DNA of 24,595 bases from Micrococcales bacterium. GTDB lineage: Bacteria > Actinomycetota > Actinomycetes > S36-B12. This document shows positions 1 to 7,189 of this stretch, one piece after another. A program made the translations under genes and the position numbers. The notes beneath the pieces were generated by a model. That model searched no databases. It was given only the letters and a program-made list of their open reading frames with translations, and was not told where the DNA came from. The stretch lies in NCBI GenBank assembly GCA_002694095.1, contig NZLD01000058.1, forward strand, positions 19,035-43,629. Reading direction: 5' to 3'. The first letter of the stretch is position 1. The number at the start of each line of letters is the position of its first letter.

Positions 1-671
1 AAGCGGGCCAGGATCTCGTCGTAGGCCGGAGCGTCCTTGTCCCACTCTCTCTTCGGGGGCTTGTCCACAGCGAGTCGCTGATCGAGGTCGTGAGCCACCT
101 GGTCCTTGAACTGCTGCGCAATTGGCGCCATCAGGTCGTCAAGGATGAACTCCTTGGTGAGGCGGTTAAACGTAAACATGGAGAACATTGCGTTGCGAAA
201 CTGAAGAATGAGTGTTCCGCCGGGCTTGAGGAAAAACGACATCGCCTCAACGAACCATGCATCGTCTTCCACGTGCGGGATGACCCCGAGCGCGATAACA
301 GCATCGAATTGACCCACCCGATCGGCCTCGGCGCGGACCGCATCCCGATCGTTAATGTCCACTTGGGTGTGCAGATCAGGGTCGAGACCGTTGCGCTGGA
401 AGTTCTCCTTACCCAGGCGGACCATCTCGCTGGACAGATCGCTGGCGCGGACATTCACACCGAGTTCCTGGGCGATGCGGACGATCGGGCTTCCCTCCGC
501 GGCGCCGAGTTCGTACACACTCGCAACGTTGCGACTCTTCAGGATTCGCATCACCTTGTTGAGCCGGAAGTAATTCGCGGGGTATTCGGCGTTGGTCCAG
601 ATCTTCTCCGGGTCGTACTGCTCGTGATATGACGGAGCAGAGCCGTCGTAGTGGTCGCTGACCTGGGCCAT
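1..671 (-). CDS. Class I SAM-dependent methyltransferase, 3' end outside window
   Basis: The gene runs off the left edge; 223 codons from the ATG at 669-671 are visible. A GAAGGA ribosome-binding site lies 7 nt upstream, which supports this start. The Rossmann-fold motif I is VYELGAAEG (about residues 52-60), the acidic loop carries D78, and a GVIPHVED strand-4 region (129-136) is followed by KPGG (149-152). A family-specific block, FRNAMFSMFTFNR (158-170), recurs almost unchanged in the methyltransferase at 13581-14444, so the two are paralogues. The substrate cannot be read from the sequence. It lies 48 nt downstream of rdgB on the same strand and may be co-transcribed with it, although two 8-bp direct repeats (683-690 and 699-706) in the gap could belong to its own promoter region. 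Confidence 0.88.
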   Translation of the reverse strand, partial: MAQVSDHYDGSAPSYHEQYDPEKIWTNAEYPANYFRLNKVMRILKSRNVASVYELGAAEGSPIVRIAQELGVNVRASDLSSEMVRLGKENFQRNGLDPDLHTQVDINDRDAVRAEADRVGQFDAVIALGVIPHVEDDAWFVEAMSFFLKPGGTLILQFRNAMFSMFTFNRLTKEFILDDLMAPIAQQFKDQVAHDLDQRLAVDKPPKREWDKDAPAYDEILAR

Positions 672-719
672 CGTTAGATCCTTCGGTGTCAAGAAACGTC
701 GGTGTCCAGCAGTTTGGAA

Positions 720-1340
720 CTAGGAAGTCGTCACACCGGAGAGTAGTTCACCCAGGACCGGCACAAGCGCTCGGAAGGCGTGTCCCCGGTGACTGATGGC
801 GTCTTTCTCCTCCGGAGTCAACTCCGCGGTGGTGAGTGCGTAGCCGCGTGGGGTAAAGATCGGGTCGTATCCGAAGCCGTTGCTGCCCCGGGGCTCGGTG
901 ATCAAGCTTCCTTCGAGCACGCCTTCGACCACCCGCTCCTCGCCGTCGGGTGTGGCCACGGCTGCCGCGCAATGAAAGGCCGCTCCTCGCCTCTTGCTCG
1001 GAACGTCGGCGAGTTGGGCAAGGAGTAACTCCAGGTTTGCCGCATCGTCCCCATGTGATCCGGCCCAACGAGCCGAGAGGATTCCCGGCATCCCGTTCAG
1101 GGCGTCGACACACAATCCTGAGTCGTCGGCAATGGCGACCAGCCCAGTGCGCTGGGCGACATCTCTGGCCTTCAGGAGAGCGTTTGCGGCGAATGTGCTG
1201 CCCGTCTCCGCCACACCGGGTAAGTCAGGAAAACTCTCGGTTCCCACCAGGTCGACGTCGAGACCGGACGACGCCAGGATTCGCCTGAGCTCGGCTACCT
1301 TGTGCTGATTTCGAGTCGCTAGCACGACGCGGTGCTTCAT
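720..1340 (-). CDS. rdgB: RdgB/HAM1-type dITP/XTP pyrophosphatase
   Basis: This 206-aa protein is a house-cleaning nucleotidase that hydrolyses non-canonical purine triphosphates (dITP, XTP, ITP) to the monophosphate plus pyrophosphate, keeping deaminated bases out of DNA. The family motifs are all present: the N-terminal ATRNQHK nucleotide-binding loop, TGSTFAANA, the metal-binding [16 protein letters not shown] and the C-terminal SHRG. Its length is normal for the family. The ATG overlaps the rph stop in an ATGA arrangement (1337-1340), so the two genes are probably translationally coupled. The rph-rdgB pair is conserved in actinobacteria. Confidence 0.96.
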   Translation of the reverse strand: MKHRVVLATRNQHKVAELRRILASSGLDVDLVGTESFPDLPGVAETGSTFAANALLKARDVAQRTGLVAIADDSGLCVDALNGMPGILSARWAGSHGDDAANLELLLAQLADVPSKRRGAAFHCAAAVATPDGEERVVEGVLEGSLITEPRGSNGFGYDPIFTPRGYALTTAELTPEEKDAISHRGHAFRALVPVLGELLSGVTTS

Positions 1341-2056
1341 GCCGACAGCGAAGCCTTCTGCTGACGCGTCAGGTCGGCGATGCCAGCGGCGGCAAGATTC
1401 AACAACTCGTCCAACAGTCCGCGGTCGAAAGGCTCACCCTCGGCAGTCCCCTGCACCTCGACGAAGTTTCCTGTACCCGTCATCACGACGTTCATGTCAG
1501 TCTCGGCGCAAACGTCGTCGTCGTAGTGCAGGTCCAGTCTGGGTTCACCATCAATGATGCCCACGCTCACGGCGGCCACCGAGTCGATCAGAGGATCGGT
1601 GGAAATATGCCCCTCGCTTCTTGCCCAGGACAAGGCATCGACGAGTGCGACGTAAGAGCCCGTAATGGCCGCTGTTCTCGTTCCACCGTCGGCCTGCAGA
1701 ACATCACAGTCGATAACGATGGAGTTTTCACCGAGCACCGACATATCTACAACCGCACGCAAACTGCGACCGATCAGCCGGGAGATTTCCTGAGTCCGGC
1801 CTCCGAGTTTGCCCTTGACCGATTCACGCTGATTGCGCGTGGTGGTCGCCCGCGGCAACATCGCGTATTCGGCAGTGACCCAACCGGTTCCCGAGTCCTT
1901 CAGCCAACGTGGGACGCCGGGAGTGAAGGACGCGGTGCACAGCACCTTCGTCTTTCCGAAAGAAACCAGGGTGGATCCCTCGGCGTGCTCCGACCAATGC
2001 CGCTCGAAGGAGACGGGTCGAAGTTGGTCTGAGGTGCGTCCATCGGATCTGCTCAT
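1337..2056 (-). CDS. rph: Ribonuclease PH
   Basis: This is a phosphorolytic 3'-5' exoribonuclease that trims tRNA 3' ends. From the ATG at 2054-2056 it is 239 aa and begins MSRSDGR, as RNase PH proteins usually do. The [10 protein letters not shown], RxTRxRxSV-type ([14 protein letters not shown]), GRSLRAVVD and [14 protein letters not shown] blocks are all present. A longer reading frame beginning at 2083 adds nine residues without family support. A TAGTGT element 7 nt before the ATG fits a leaderless mRNA. The start codon overlaps the proposed start of the divergent MFS gene. The gene is coupled to rdgB downstream. Confidence 0.96.
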   Translation of the reverse strand: MSRSDGRTSDQLRPVSFERHWSEHAEGSTLVSFGKTKVLCTASFTPGVPRWLKDSGTGWVTAEYAMLPRATTTRNQRESVKGKLGGRTQEISRLIGRSLRAVVDMSVLGENSIVIDCDVLQADGGTRTAAITGSYVALVDALSWARSEGHISTDPLIDSVAAVSVGIIDGEPRLDLHYDDDVCAETDMNVVMTGTGNFVEVQGTAEGEPFDRGLLDELLNLAAAGIADLTRQQKASLSA

Positions 2057-3296
2057 GGGCGTGACACTATCCAGCGTGCACAACAGCCGGACGCCCGTGG
2101 TTCTCCTTCAGATGGCAAACCTCGTGTCCGGAGTGGGAAACGGCGCGGTAATGATCATCATCCCGTGGCTGGTGCTTGAGAAAACAGAATCGGCGGCGGC
2201 AGCTGGGCTCGTCGCCGCCCTCTCCACCATTCCAGCCATCATCGTCGTCCCGGCTGTCGGTGTCGCCATCGATCGCGTCGGCCGAAAGCCGATCAGCGTG
2301 CTCTCGGACATCGCGTCGGCCGTGTCCGTGTTTGCCTTTCCAGTGGTCGGCTGGCTTGTCGGTCTCGATCTCGCCTGGATCCTGGTCCTGGCGATCGTCG
2401 GAGCGAGTCTGGATCCTGCGGGCTACACCGCCCGAAAATCGCTCATCGTCGATGCTGCCCGGGCCGGTGGCATCCGGCTGGAAGCACTGAACGGAGTGCA
2501 CGAAGCGCTCTTCGCGGTGGGCTGGACGGTAGGGCCTCTCGTCGGTGCTGGCCTCATCGCAACGATGGGAGCCGAACAAGCCATGTGGATTCCCGGTGGG
2601 CTCTTCGTCATCGCCGCGGCATGCATCTGGGCGATGCGCGTGGGTGACGCGGGCCAGGAGTCCCGCATCCTCGCTGGCTCCGACACCGGTGCGGTGGGAC
2701 TCACCCGCGGACTCGTTGCGCTGTGGAGCGACAAGGCCCTCCGCACGCTGACCATCGCGCTCATGGTCCTCGCCGGGGTCTATCTGCCAACGGAAAGCGT
2801 GATCCTTCCGGTCTACTTCGAAAGCCTCGGTCAGCCGAAAGGCCTGGGATTGGTTATCGCAGGTCTGGCTGGCGGCACCGTTCTCGGTGCCCTGTCCTAT
2901 GGGTGGCTGAGCAAGAGGTGGACGCATTTCCAGATCATTCGCGCCGCCTTGATCGGGACGGCAATAAGCGTGATTCCGATGTCGTTCCTGCCACCACTCC
3001 CCCTGCTGGTGGTCTTCGGCCTTGTTCTCGGCCTCAGTTGGGGACCGATGGAGCCTCTGCTCAACACACTGGTGCAAGCACGCATTCCCGCCCACGAGCA
3101 AGGGCGCGTGTTCAGCATTCAATTGACGGCCTTCTACGTCTTTCCACCAATGGTGATGCTGGCAACGGGGGCTGCGTCCGAGCAATGGGGAGTCCGCCCC
3201 GTCTATCCGGTTCTCGCGGCAGTGCTCGTTGTCACGCTCATGGTGACGCTGTCGCTCTCTGCTATTCGCGACGTCGATCGACCTATAGAGAACTAA
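2055..3296 (+). CDS. MFS transporter (MFS_3/EntS-like drug or siderophore exporter type)
   Basis: The protein is about 413 aa with roughly twelve hydrophobic segments. The major-facilitator motif between TM2 and TM3 reads [11 protein letters not shown]. The overall form ([22 protein letters not shown] at the first helix, central hydrophilic loop near residue 200, [16 protein letters not shown] in the C half) resembles EntS/MFS_3 efflux proteins. The exported substrate is unknown. The frame is open upstream to 1833, but that part lies antisense to rph. I place the start at the ATG at 2055; a GTG at 2061 or 2076 is possible, and none has a good ribosome-binding site. The 3' end overlaps murI by 14 nt, tail to tail. 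In mycobacteria a different gene lies between murI and rph, so this transporter looks like a local replacement (from memory of that gene order). Confidence 0.87.
   Translation: MGVTLSSVHNSRTPVVLLQMANLVSGVGNGAVMIIIPWLVLEKTESAAAAGLVAALSTIPAIIVVPAVGVAIDRVGRKPISVLSDIASAVSVFAFPVVGWLVGLDLAWILVLAIVGASLDPAGYTARKSLIVDAARAGGIRLEALNGVHEALFAVGWTVGPLVGAGLIATMGAEQAMWIPGGLFVIAAACIWAMRVGDAGQESRILAGSDTGAVGLTRGLVALWSDKALRTLTIALMVLAGVYLPTESVILPVYFESLGQPKGLGLVIAGLAGGTVLGALSYGWLSKRWTHFQIIRAALIGTAISVIPMSFLPPLPLLVVFGLVLGLSWGPMEPLLNTLVQARIPAHEQGRVFSIQLTAFYVFPPMVMLATGAASEQWGVRPVYPVLAAVLVVTLMVTLSLSAIRDVDRPIEN
2064..2069 (-). promoter_or_regulatory. Candidate leaderless -10 element of rph
   Basis: On the minus strand TAGTGT is followed by 7 nt and then the rph ATG. 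TANNNT at this distance is the usual -10 of actinobacterial leaderless transcripts. There is no convincing ribosome-binding site. Confidence 0.5.
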
Positions 3297-4077
3297 CGCG
3301 CCCTATTTCCGGACCGAGGAACCGGCGACCGTGGTCTTCGAAAGCATCCGGATCGCCGGTGACGAGAAACTCATAGGTTGGTGACCCCTCGCCCTCACTG
3401 CGCAGGAGATCCCCGGCCACGAGCACCCGGTAGACATCTTTCGCTGTTTCTTCCGCGCTCGACACCAGGGTGACGTCGTCCCCCATGACGTACGCGAGCA
3501 CACCGGTCAGCAATGGATAGTGCGTGCACCCGAGCACGAGGGTGTCGACCTCGGACTCCTGGAGTGGGGCCAGGTACTCACGTGCCACCGCGATGGCTTC
3601 GTCGCCGCTCGTCACTCCCGCTTCCACGAGTTCGACGAAGCGCGGACACGCCTGCGAGTACACGGTGACCTGCGGTGCTGCCGCGAATGCGTCGATGTAT
3701 GCCCCGGATGCGATAGTGGCTTCAGTTCCGATAACACCGACACGGCCACCACGCGTCGCCGAGACGGCACGACGCACGGCTGGATGCACGACCTCGATGA
3801 CGGGAACCTCGTACCTTTCGCGAGCGTCACGCAGAGTTGCAGCGCTGGCGGAGTTGCAGGCGATGACCAAGGCTTTGACTCCGTCGTCGACCAAGCCATC
3901 CATGATTTCGAGTGAATACTCGCGAACCTGGGCGATGGGTAGTGGACCGTACGGACCTCGAGAGGTATCCCCGACGTAACGAATCGACTCCGCAGGGAGT
4001 TGATCAATAATCGCCCGAGCGACCGTGAGGCCTCCGAAACCAGAATCGAATATCCCGATGGGCGCGTTGTTGGTCAT
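3283..4077 (-). CDS. murI: Glutamate racemase
   Basis: This 264-aa cytoplasmic enzyme interconverts L- and D-glutamate for peptidoglycan. The phosphate-loop-like [12 protein letters not shown] (8-19) and both catalytic cysteines, in ACNSAS (C74) and GCTHYPLL (C184), are present. The SSAEETAK segment near the C-terminus is typical of actinobacterial MurI. The minus-strand neighbourhood (rdgB-rph-murI, then the CysO-like gene) follows mycobacterial gene order, interrupted by genes on the opposite strand. Its 3' end overlaps the MFS gene by 14 nt. Confidence 0.97.
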   Translation of the reverse strand: MTNNAPIGIFDSGFGGLTVARAIIDQLPAESIRYVGDTSRGPYGPLPIAQVREYSLEIMDGLVDDGVKALVIACNSASAATLRDARERYEVPVIEVVHPAVRRAVSATRGGRVGVIGTEATIASGAYIDAFAAAPQVTVYSQACPRFVELVEAGVTSGDEAIAVAREYLAPLQESEVDTLVLGCTHYPLLTGVLAYVMGDDVTLVSSAEETAKDVYRVLVAGDLLRSEGEGSPTYEFLVTGDPDAFEDHGRRFLGPEIGRVSSL

Positions 4078-4134
4078 GGCCCGCTAAGCGTACGGCGCGC
4101 CGCAGCCACCGAAGGGGTCCTGGTCTCTACCCTC

Positions 4135-4167
4135 GAAGTCGCGCAGTCAAGGAGACTGCGCGACTTC
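4135..4167 (+). promoter_or_regulatory. Perfect 14-bp stem-loop in the leader of the 4183 gene
   Basis: GAAGTCGCGCAGTC (4135-4148) pairs perfectly with GACTGCGCGACTTC (4154-4167) around a 5-nt AAGGA loop. It lies between the divergent starts of murI and the small membrane protein, ending 7 nt before the GAGGAGG ribosome-binding site of the latter. No T-tract follows, so it is not a standard terminator. It could be a 5'-UTR control hairpin or a DNA-level operator; the sequence does not decide. Confidence 0.7.
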
Positions 4168-4182
4168 CCCTGAGGAGGGAAC

Positions 4183-4581
4183 ATGTCGGACTCCGCAATC
4201 AAGCGCCCCGCAGGCGTCACGATCGTGGGCATTTTGACGGCCATTCTCGGTGTCATCAACATCGTTTTCGGTGTGTGGATGTTGATGTATTGGCTGGGAA
4301 TCAAGCTCGGGACGCTCTTCGAGGGCCAAACCGTGTTCTGGCTCCTGTTCAACGGCTTCCTCGCCGTAGTGATGGGCTTGATCTACTTCTGGCTGACGCA
4401 GCTGACATTTGCCGGAAGCCAGACGGCGCAGGTGCTCATCTCAGTCTTCGCCGTCATCAACATCGTTTTCGGGTTCTTCCACTTCGACTCGGGTGGTGCG
4501 GCGCAGATCGTCATCAACTTGATCGTCGTCCTGATCGTCAACACGCATAAGGCGAAACTGTGGTTTAGCCAAACGGCCTAG
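4183..4581 (+). CDS. Small four-helix membrane protein of unknown function
   Basis: The protein is 132 aa with hydrophobic segments at about 12-37, 50-73, 80-99 and 103-121, a short N-terminal tail and a basic C-terminus (THKAKLWF). A strong GAGGAGG ribosome-binding site with 5-nt spacing fixes the ATG. VINIVFG occurs at residues 24-30 and again at 91-97, and the underlying 20 bases are identical, so the protein looks like two two-helix halves. I do not recognise a functional family. It is flanked by a 14-bp hairpin upstream and a convergent terminator-like hairpin downstream, so it is probably monocistronic. Confidence 0.85.
   Translation: MSDSAIKRPAGVTIVGILTAILGVINIVFGVWMLMYWLGIKLGTLFEGQTVFWLLFNGFLAVVMGLIYFWLTQLTFAGSQTAQVLISVFAVINIVFGFFHFDSGGAAQIVINLIVVLIVNTHKAKLWFSQTA
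4252..4472 (+). repeat. Pair of identical 20-nt direct repeats inside the 4183 gene
   Basis: GTCATCAACATCGTTTTCGG occurs at 4252-4271 and 4453-4472. The copies are exactly 201 bp apart, so in frame (67 codons), and encode VINIVFG plus flanking bases in each half of the membrane protein. Confidence 0.85.
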
Positions 4582-4609
4582 CCCCACGGGCGGCCACTTC
4601 ATGTCGAAA

Positions 4610-4646
4610 GGGCACTCGGGTCATCCCGAAGGGGAACCGAGTGCCC
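4610..4646. terminator. Terminator-like hairpin between convergent genes
   Basis: GGGCACTCGG (4610-4619) pairs with CCGAGTGCCC (4637-4646), and the flanking AA/TT extends the stem with one bulge. It lies between the stop of the membrane-protein gene (4581) and the stop of the CysO-like gene (4741), so it could serve both strands. There is no clear T-tract. Confidence 0.6.
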
Positions 4647-4740
4647 CTTCGCGTGTGCGCGAGCGCCGTTGGGCATACTCACACGCGCCTGTCAACGGAA
4701 TGGAGTCCTAGGAAGGCGACGTTGAACTGCTCGTCTCCGG

Positions 4741-5022
4741 TTAGGCGACAAACCCGTCGGCAGCAGCCGGCAAGATCGTCACGGAATCTCCCACGGCAAC
4801 GTTGGTGTCCAGGCCGTCGAGGAGTCGGACATCTGTTCCGTTCAGATACACATGCATGAAGCGCCGAAGGCCCGCGTCGTCGAGGAGCCGCTGGCCGATA
4901 CCAAAGTAGTTAATGTCGAGGTTCGTGATGACGTCCTGTAACGACCCGACTTCGGCACTGACCACGCTCCTGCCACCGGTGAGGGTGCGCAGAACCATCG
5001 GGATACGAACATGAACGGACAT
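4741..5022 (-). CDS. MoaD/ThiS/CysO-family ubiquitin-like sulfur carrier protein, altered C-terminus
   Basis: This 93-aa beta-grasp protein starts with VHVRIPMVLRTLTGG and contains YFGIGQRL, RFMHVYLNGTDVR and VGDSVTILPA, which closely match actinobacterial CysO, the carrier that donates thiocarboxylate sulfur for cysteine synthesis. The start is backed by AGAGGG with 6-nt spacing. CysO and relatives normally end in Gly-Gly, which is adenylated and thiocarboxylated. Here the end reads AAADGFVA, so the first Gly is Asp and three residues follow. The usual partners, the JAMM protease Mec and the synthase CysM, are not in the window. Either it works with unusual processing or it is no longer a sulfur carrier. 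Confidence 0.85.
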   Translation of the reverse strand: MSVHVRIPMVLRTLTGGRSVVSAEVGSLQDVITNLDINYFGIGQRLLDDAGLRRFMHVYLNGTDVRLLDGLDTNVAVGDSVTILPAAADGFVA

Positions 5023-5292
5023 CTCGAGCCCTCTCTGTAATCGAGTTCCGGAAGGGAGCCGGACATAGTCAGAAGCGCTTCAGGAACGACCATGATGCGG
5101 GAAACCGTCCGTATCAATTCACGACTAAACGGACAAATAGGACCCTTTTTATGTCACAGTTTGCTCTTCGTGTCTTGTTCAACTTGACCACGGCTGTGAC
5201 GACCACCACGCTAGGGGCGCTGCACTTCTCGTGGAGGGGCGCGGATCAACTGAAAAGCTCGATGGCGGCCTTTCGGCGGCCATCGCCGATGC
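5023..5292. other. 270-bp intergenic region upstream of the rhodopsin gene
   Basis: No gene is convincing here. The frame opening at ATG 5151 runs through the rhodopsin gene in the wrong frame and lacks coding character. The stretch at 5100-5160 is visibly more AT-rich than its surroundings, as expected of a promoter region, but I cannot assign a -35/-10 pair. It contains a perfect 10-bp palindrome, GAAGCGCTTC (5072-5081), and a short one, TTCCGGAA (5046-5053). Confidence 0.5.
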
Positions 5293-6132
5293 ATGGAGGC
5301 TGGAGTGGGAGTTCTCGAACTCGATTACTCGCAATACCAAACCGTTTACAACATCCTTTCGTTCGCGCTGGCATCCATGCTGGCGACGACCGTCTTCCTT
5401 CTCGCGGTCCAGGGGCGCGTACTTCCGCGCTACCGCCAGGCTCTCGTCGTCTCGGCGATGGTCTGTCTGATCGCGGCGTACCACTACTACCGAATCTTCG
5501 ATTCCTTCCGTCATTCCTATGTGGCGGTCGACGAGGGTTCGGCGGCTACTGCGATGAACGCGATGAGTTACATGCTCGTCAATGGCGAAGGCTTCAACGA
5601 GGGCTACCGCTACGTCGACTGGCTGCTCACCGTGCCGCTGCTGCTGTTCGAGGCGATTGCTGTCCTCGCGCTGCCGCGTGCGGTGCGCAAGTCCTTGCTC
5701 ATGAAGCTCATCCCCGCATCCGCGTTGATGATCATCCTGGGCTACCCGGGCGAGATCGCGGTCGACACCGCTCCCAAGGCCATCTGGGGCGCGCTGTCCA
5801 CCATCCCGTTCTTGTACATCTTGTACATCTTGTTCGTCGAGCTTACAAAGGCGACGAAGACACAGCCTGGCCAGGTGGGCAAGGACGTCAACGGCCTTCG
5901 CTGGCTGCTCCTCGCGACGTGGGGCGTCTACCCCATCTCGTACATGATTCCGATGTTCGGAATCGAGGGTGCCGATGCGTTCGTCTGGCGCCAGGTTGGG
6001 TACTCCGTCGCGGACGTGCTCGCCAAGTGTCTGTTCGGCCTACTGATCTACAAGATCGCTCGCGAGAAGAGCTCGGTGGACTCAGCGGAGTTCAACGCGG
6101 CAGAACTCGAAGAGGCACCCTCCAGCAGGTAG
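5293..6132 (+). CDS. Actinorhodopsin-like light-driven proton pump
   Basis: This 279-aa protein has seven transmembrane helices. Numbering from ATG 5293, helix C reads YVDWLLTVPLLLFE, giving Asp109 (proton acceptor), Thr113 and Glu120 (proton donor): the DTE set of outward proton pumps. Leu117, at the spectral-tuning position, predicts green absorption. Helix G has Asp241 and the retinal Schiff-base lysine Lys245 in VADVLAKCLFG. His64 (AYHYYRIF) should be the histidine that pairs with the acceptor. Gly166 in IWGALSTIPF aligns with the xanthorhodopsin glycine that opens a window for a carotenoid antenna. A GTG at 5305 with GGAGG 5 nt upstream is the better-supported translation start; ATG 5293 adds four residues. 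No retinal or carotenoid genes are in the window. Confidence 0.95.
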   Translation: MEAGVGVLELDYSQYQTVYNILSFALASMLATTVFLLAVQGRVLPRYRQALVVSAMVCLIAAYHYYRIFDSFRHSYVAVDEGSAATAMNAMSYMLVNGEGFNEGYRYVDWLLTVPLLLFEAIAVLALPRAVRKSLLMKLIPASALMIILGYPGEIAVDTAPKAIWGALSTIPFLYILYILFVELTKATKTQPGQVGKDVNGLRWLLLATWGVYPISYMIPMFGIEGADAFVWRQVGYSVADVLAKCLFGLLIYKIAREKSSVDSAEFNAAELEEAPSSR

Positions 6133-6163
6133 GGATCGCCCCGTCGGGTTCCACCCGAACGAC

Positions 6164-6208
6164 GACAGCGGATCGGATGCTCAGCATCCGATCCGCTGTC
6201 TTTTGTCT
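6164..6208 (+). terminator. Rho-independent terminator of the rhodopsin gene
   Basis: GACAGCGGATCGGATGCT (6164-6181) is perfectly complementary to AGCATCCGATCCGCTGTC (6183-6200) around one central base. In RNA this gives a stem of about 16 bp with a small loop. TTTTGTCT follows directly. It lies 31 nt after the rhodopsin stop and before the convergent DUF2017 gene. Confidence 0.92.
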
Positions 6209-6231
6209 GTGAGGCTCGCCATTCGTCCCGG

Positions 6232-6822
6232 CTACTCTTCGTCCTCCGCCACAGGGACGTTGTCATCGGAAAATCCGTAGAGCGCAGGGTCCATGCAGCG
6301 AACGAGCGACTCCTGAAGGAACGTGAGCCAGTCGTAGACATGGAACAAGCCCGATCGGGGATCGTCGTCAGGCAGCCCCGCGAGCTCTTCGTGGTTGTCT
6401 TCAGAAATCTGAATGCGTGTGCCGATAGCGATGCGCGCATCGTTCAGAAGCCCAAGCCAACTATCGGTCGATGTCACTGCGACCTTTTCTCCTGAACGCT
6501 CGATTTCTTCCACCACGGTCATTGCATGCTGCATCTTTGACTGACGCAGATCGTTCTCGGTGAATCGACGAAAATCCCGCGCATCATCGGGATCGTCGTA
6601 TGCATCGGGTAGGAGTCGGGCCACTGCGGGGTCGTCGGAAATTCCCACATCCCCATCGACCCAGCCCAGTTGCGCCGCCAATGGGTCCTGATCAGGGGAC
6701 GCTTCGGCTGGTTGTACGAGGTCCATGACTTGACGCGCCACGGACATCAGCAAGCCGCGTTCGACGTCATCAACGCGCAAGACAACGCGGCCGGTCGCGG
6801 TTCGTTGGAATCCGTACGTCAT
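6232..6822 (-). CDS. DUF2017 family protein
   Basis: This 196-aa acidic cytoplasmic protein matches the actinobacterial DUF2017 family, usually encoded directly after clpS. Typical features are the RFTENDLRQSKMQHAMTVVEEIE segment and the WLGLLNDARIAIGTRIQI segment. Its biochemical function is unknown. It starts 12 nt after the clpS stop, so the two form an operon; a role near the Clp system is a guess from that linkage. It ends convergently with the rhodopsin gene across the terminator at 6164-6208. Confidence 0.9.
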   Translation of the reverse strand: MTYGFQRTATGRVVLRVDDVERGLLMSVARQVMDLVQPAEASPDQDPLAAQLGWVDGDVGISDDPAVARLLPDAYDDPDDARDFRRFTENDLRQSKMQHAMTVVEEIERSGEKVAVTSTDSWLGLLNDARIAIGTRIQISEDNHEELAGLPDDDPRSGLFHVYDWLTFLQESLVRCMDPALYGFSDDNVPVAEDEE

Positions 6823-6834
6823 CGTCGCTGCTCG

Positions 6835-7131
6835 TCAATCGTCCCGTTGAAGCGTGGCCCACAGGCCGTAGGAGTGCATAGCACTCACATCTCTTTCCAT
6901 TTCTTCTCTCGTGCCAGACGAGACAACCGCCCGACCCTCGTGGTGGACATCGTTCATGAGCTTTTCGGCCTTCTCGCGTGAGAAGTGGAAGTACGTCATG
7001 AAGACGTACGTGACGTAGGACATCAGATTTATCGGGTCGTTCCACACGATGGTTATCCACGGACGCTGGGTTTCGACGACCTCGTCCACCTGTTCCTCAG
7101 GAGCGGCCTCCACGGGAATCGACGCATCCAC
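6835..7131 (-). CDS. clpS: ATP-dependent Clp protease adaptor ClpS
   Basis: ClpS delivers N-degron substrates to ClpAP/ClpCP. The core is clear: [21 protein letters not shown] (substrate-binding loop and helix), [28 protein letters not shown] and the C-terminal [10 protein letters not shown] place the start at GTG 7129-7131, which has GAGG 5 nt upstream and gives 98 aa with about 25 residues before the core, as in mycobacterial ClpS. The frame stays open to an ATG at 7191 and beyond, but that extension overlaps the promoter and start of the divergent PLP-enzyme gene. It is co-transcribed with the DUF2017 gene. Confidence 0.93.
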   Translation of the reverse strand: MDASIPVEAAPEEQVDEVVETQRPWITIVWNDPINLMSYVTYVFMTYFHFSREKAEKLMNDVHHEGRAVVSSGTREEMERDVSAMHSYGLWATLQRDD

Positions 7132-7177
7132 CACGACCTCAGTCTCGCAGGAGCCTGCGAAGGCGGCCACGCCCCCG

Positions 7178-7183
7178 TACGCT
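7178..7183 (+). promoter_or_regulatory. Candidate leaderless -10 of the PLP-enzyme gene
   Basis: TACGCT lies exactly 6 nt before ATG 7190. There is no ribosome-binding site, which fits a leaderless transcript and supports this start over the longer open frame beginning at 7049. Confidence 0.55.
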
Positions 7184-7189
7184 GCTCCC

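Noticed and set aside
2067..3185. Minus-strand open frame of 372 codons opposite the MFS gene
   Set aside because: The translation is His/Asp/Arg-rich without family features; the plus strand gives a clean twelve-helix transporter.
5151..6212. Long plus-strand open frame of 353 codons overlapping the rhodopsin gene
   Set aside because: It is a frame-shifted shadow: the translation is rich in Arg/Gly/Pro and lacks any family pattern, while the overlapping frame is a complete rhodopsin.
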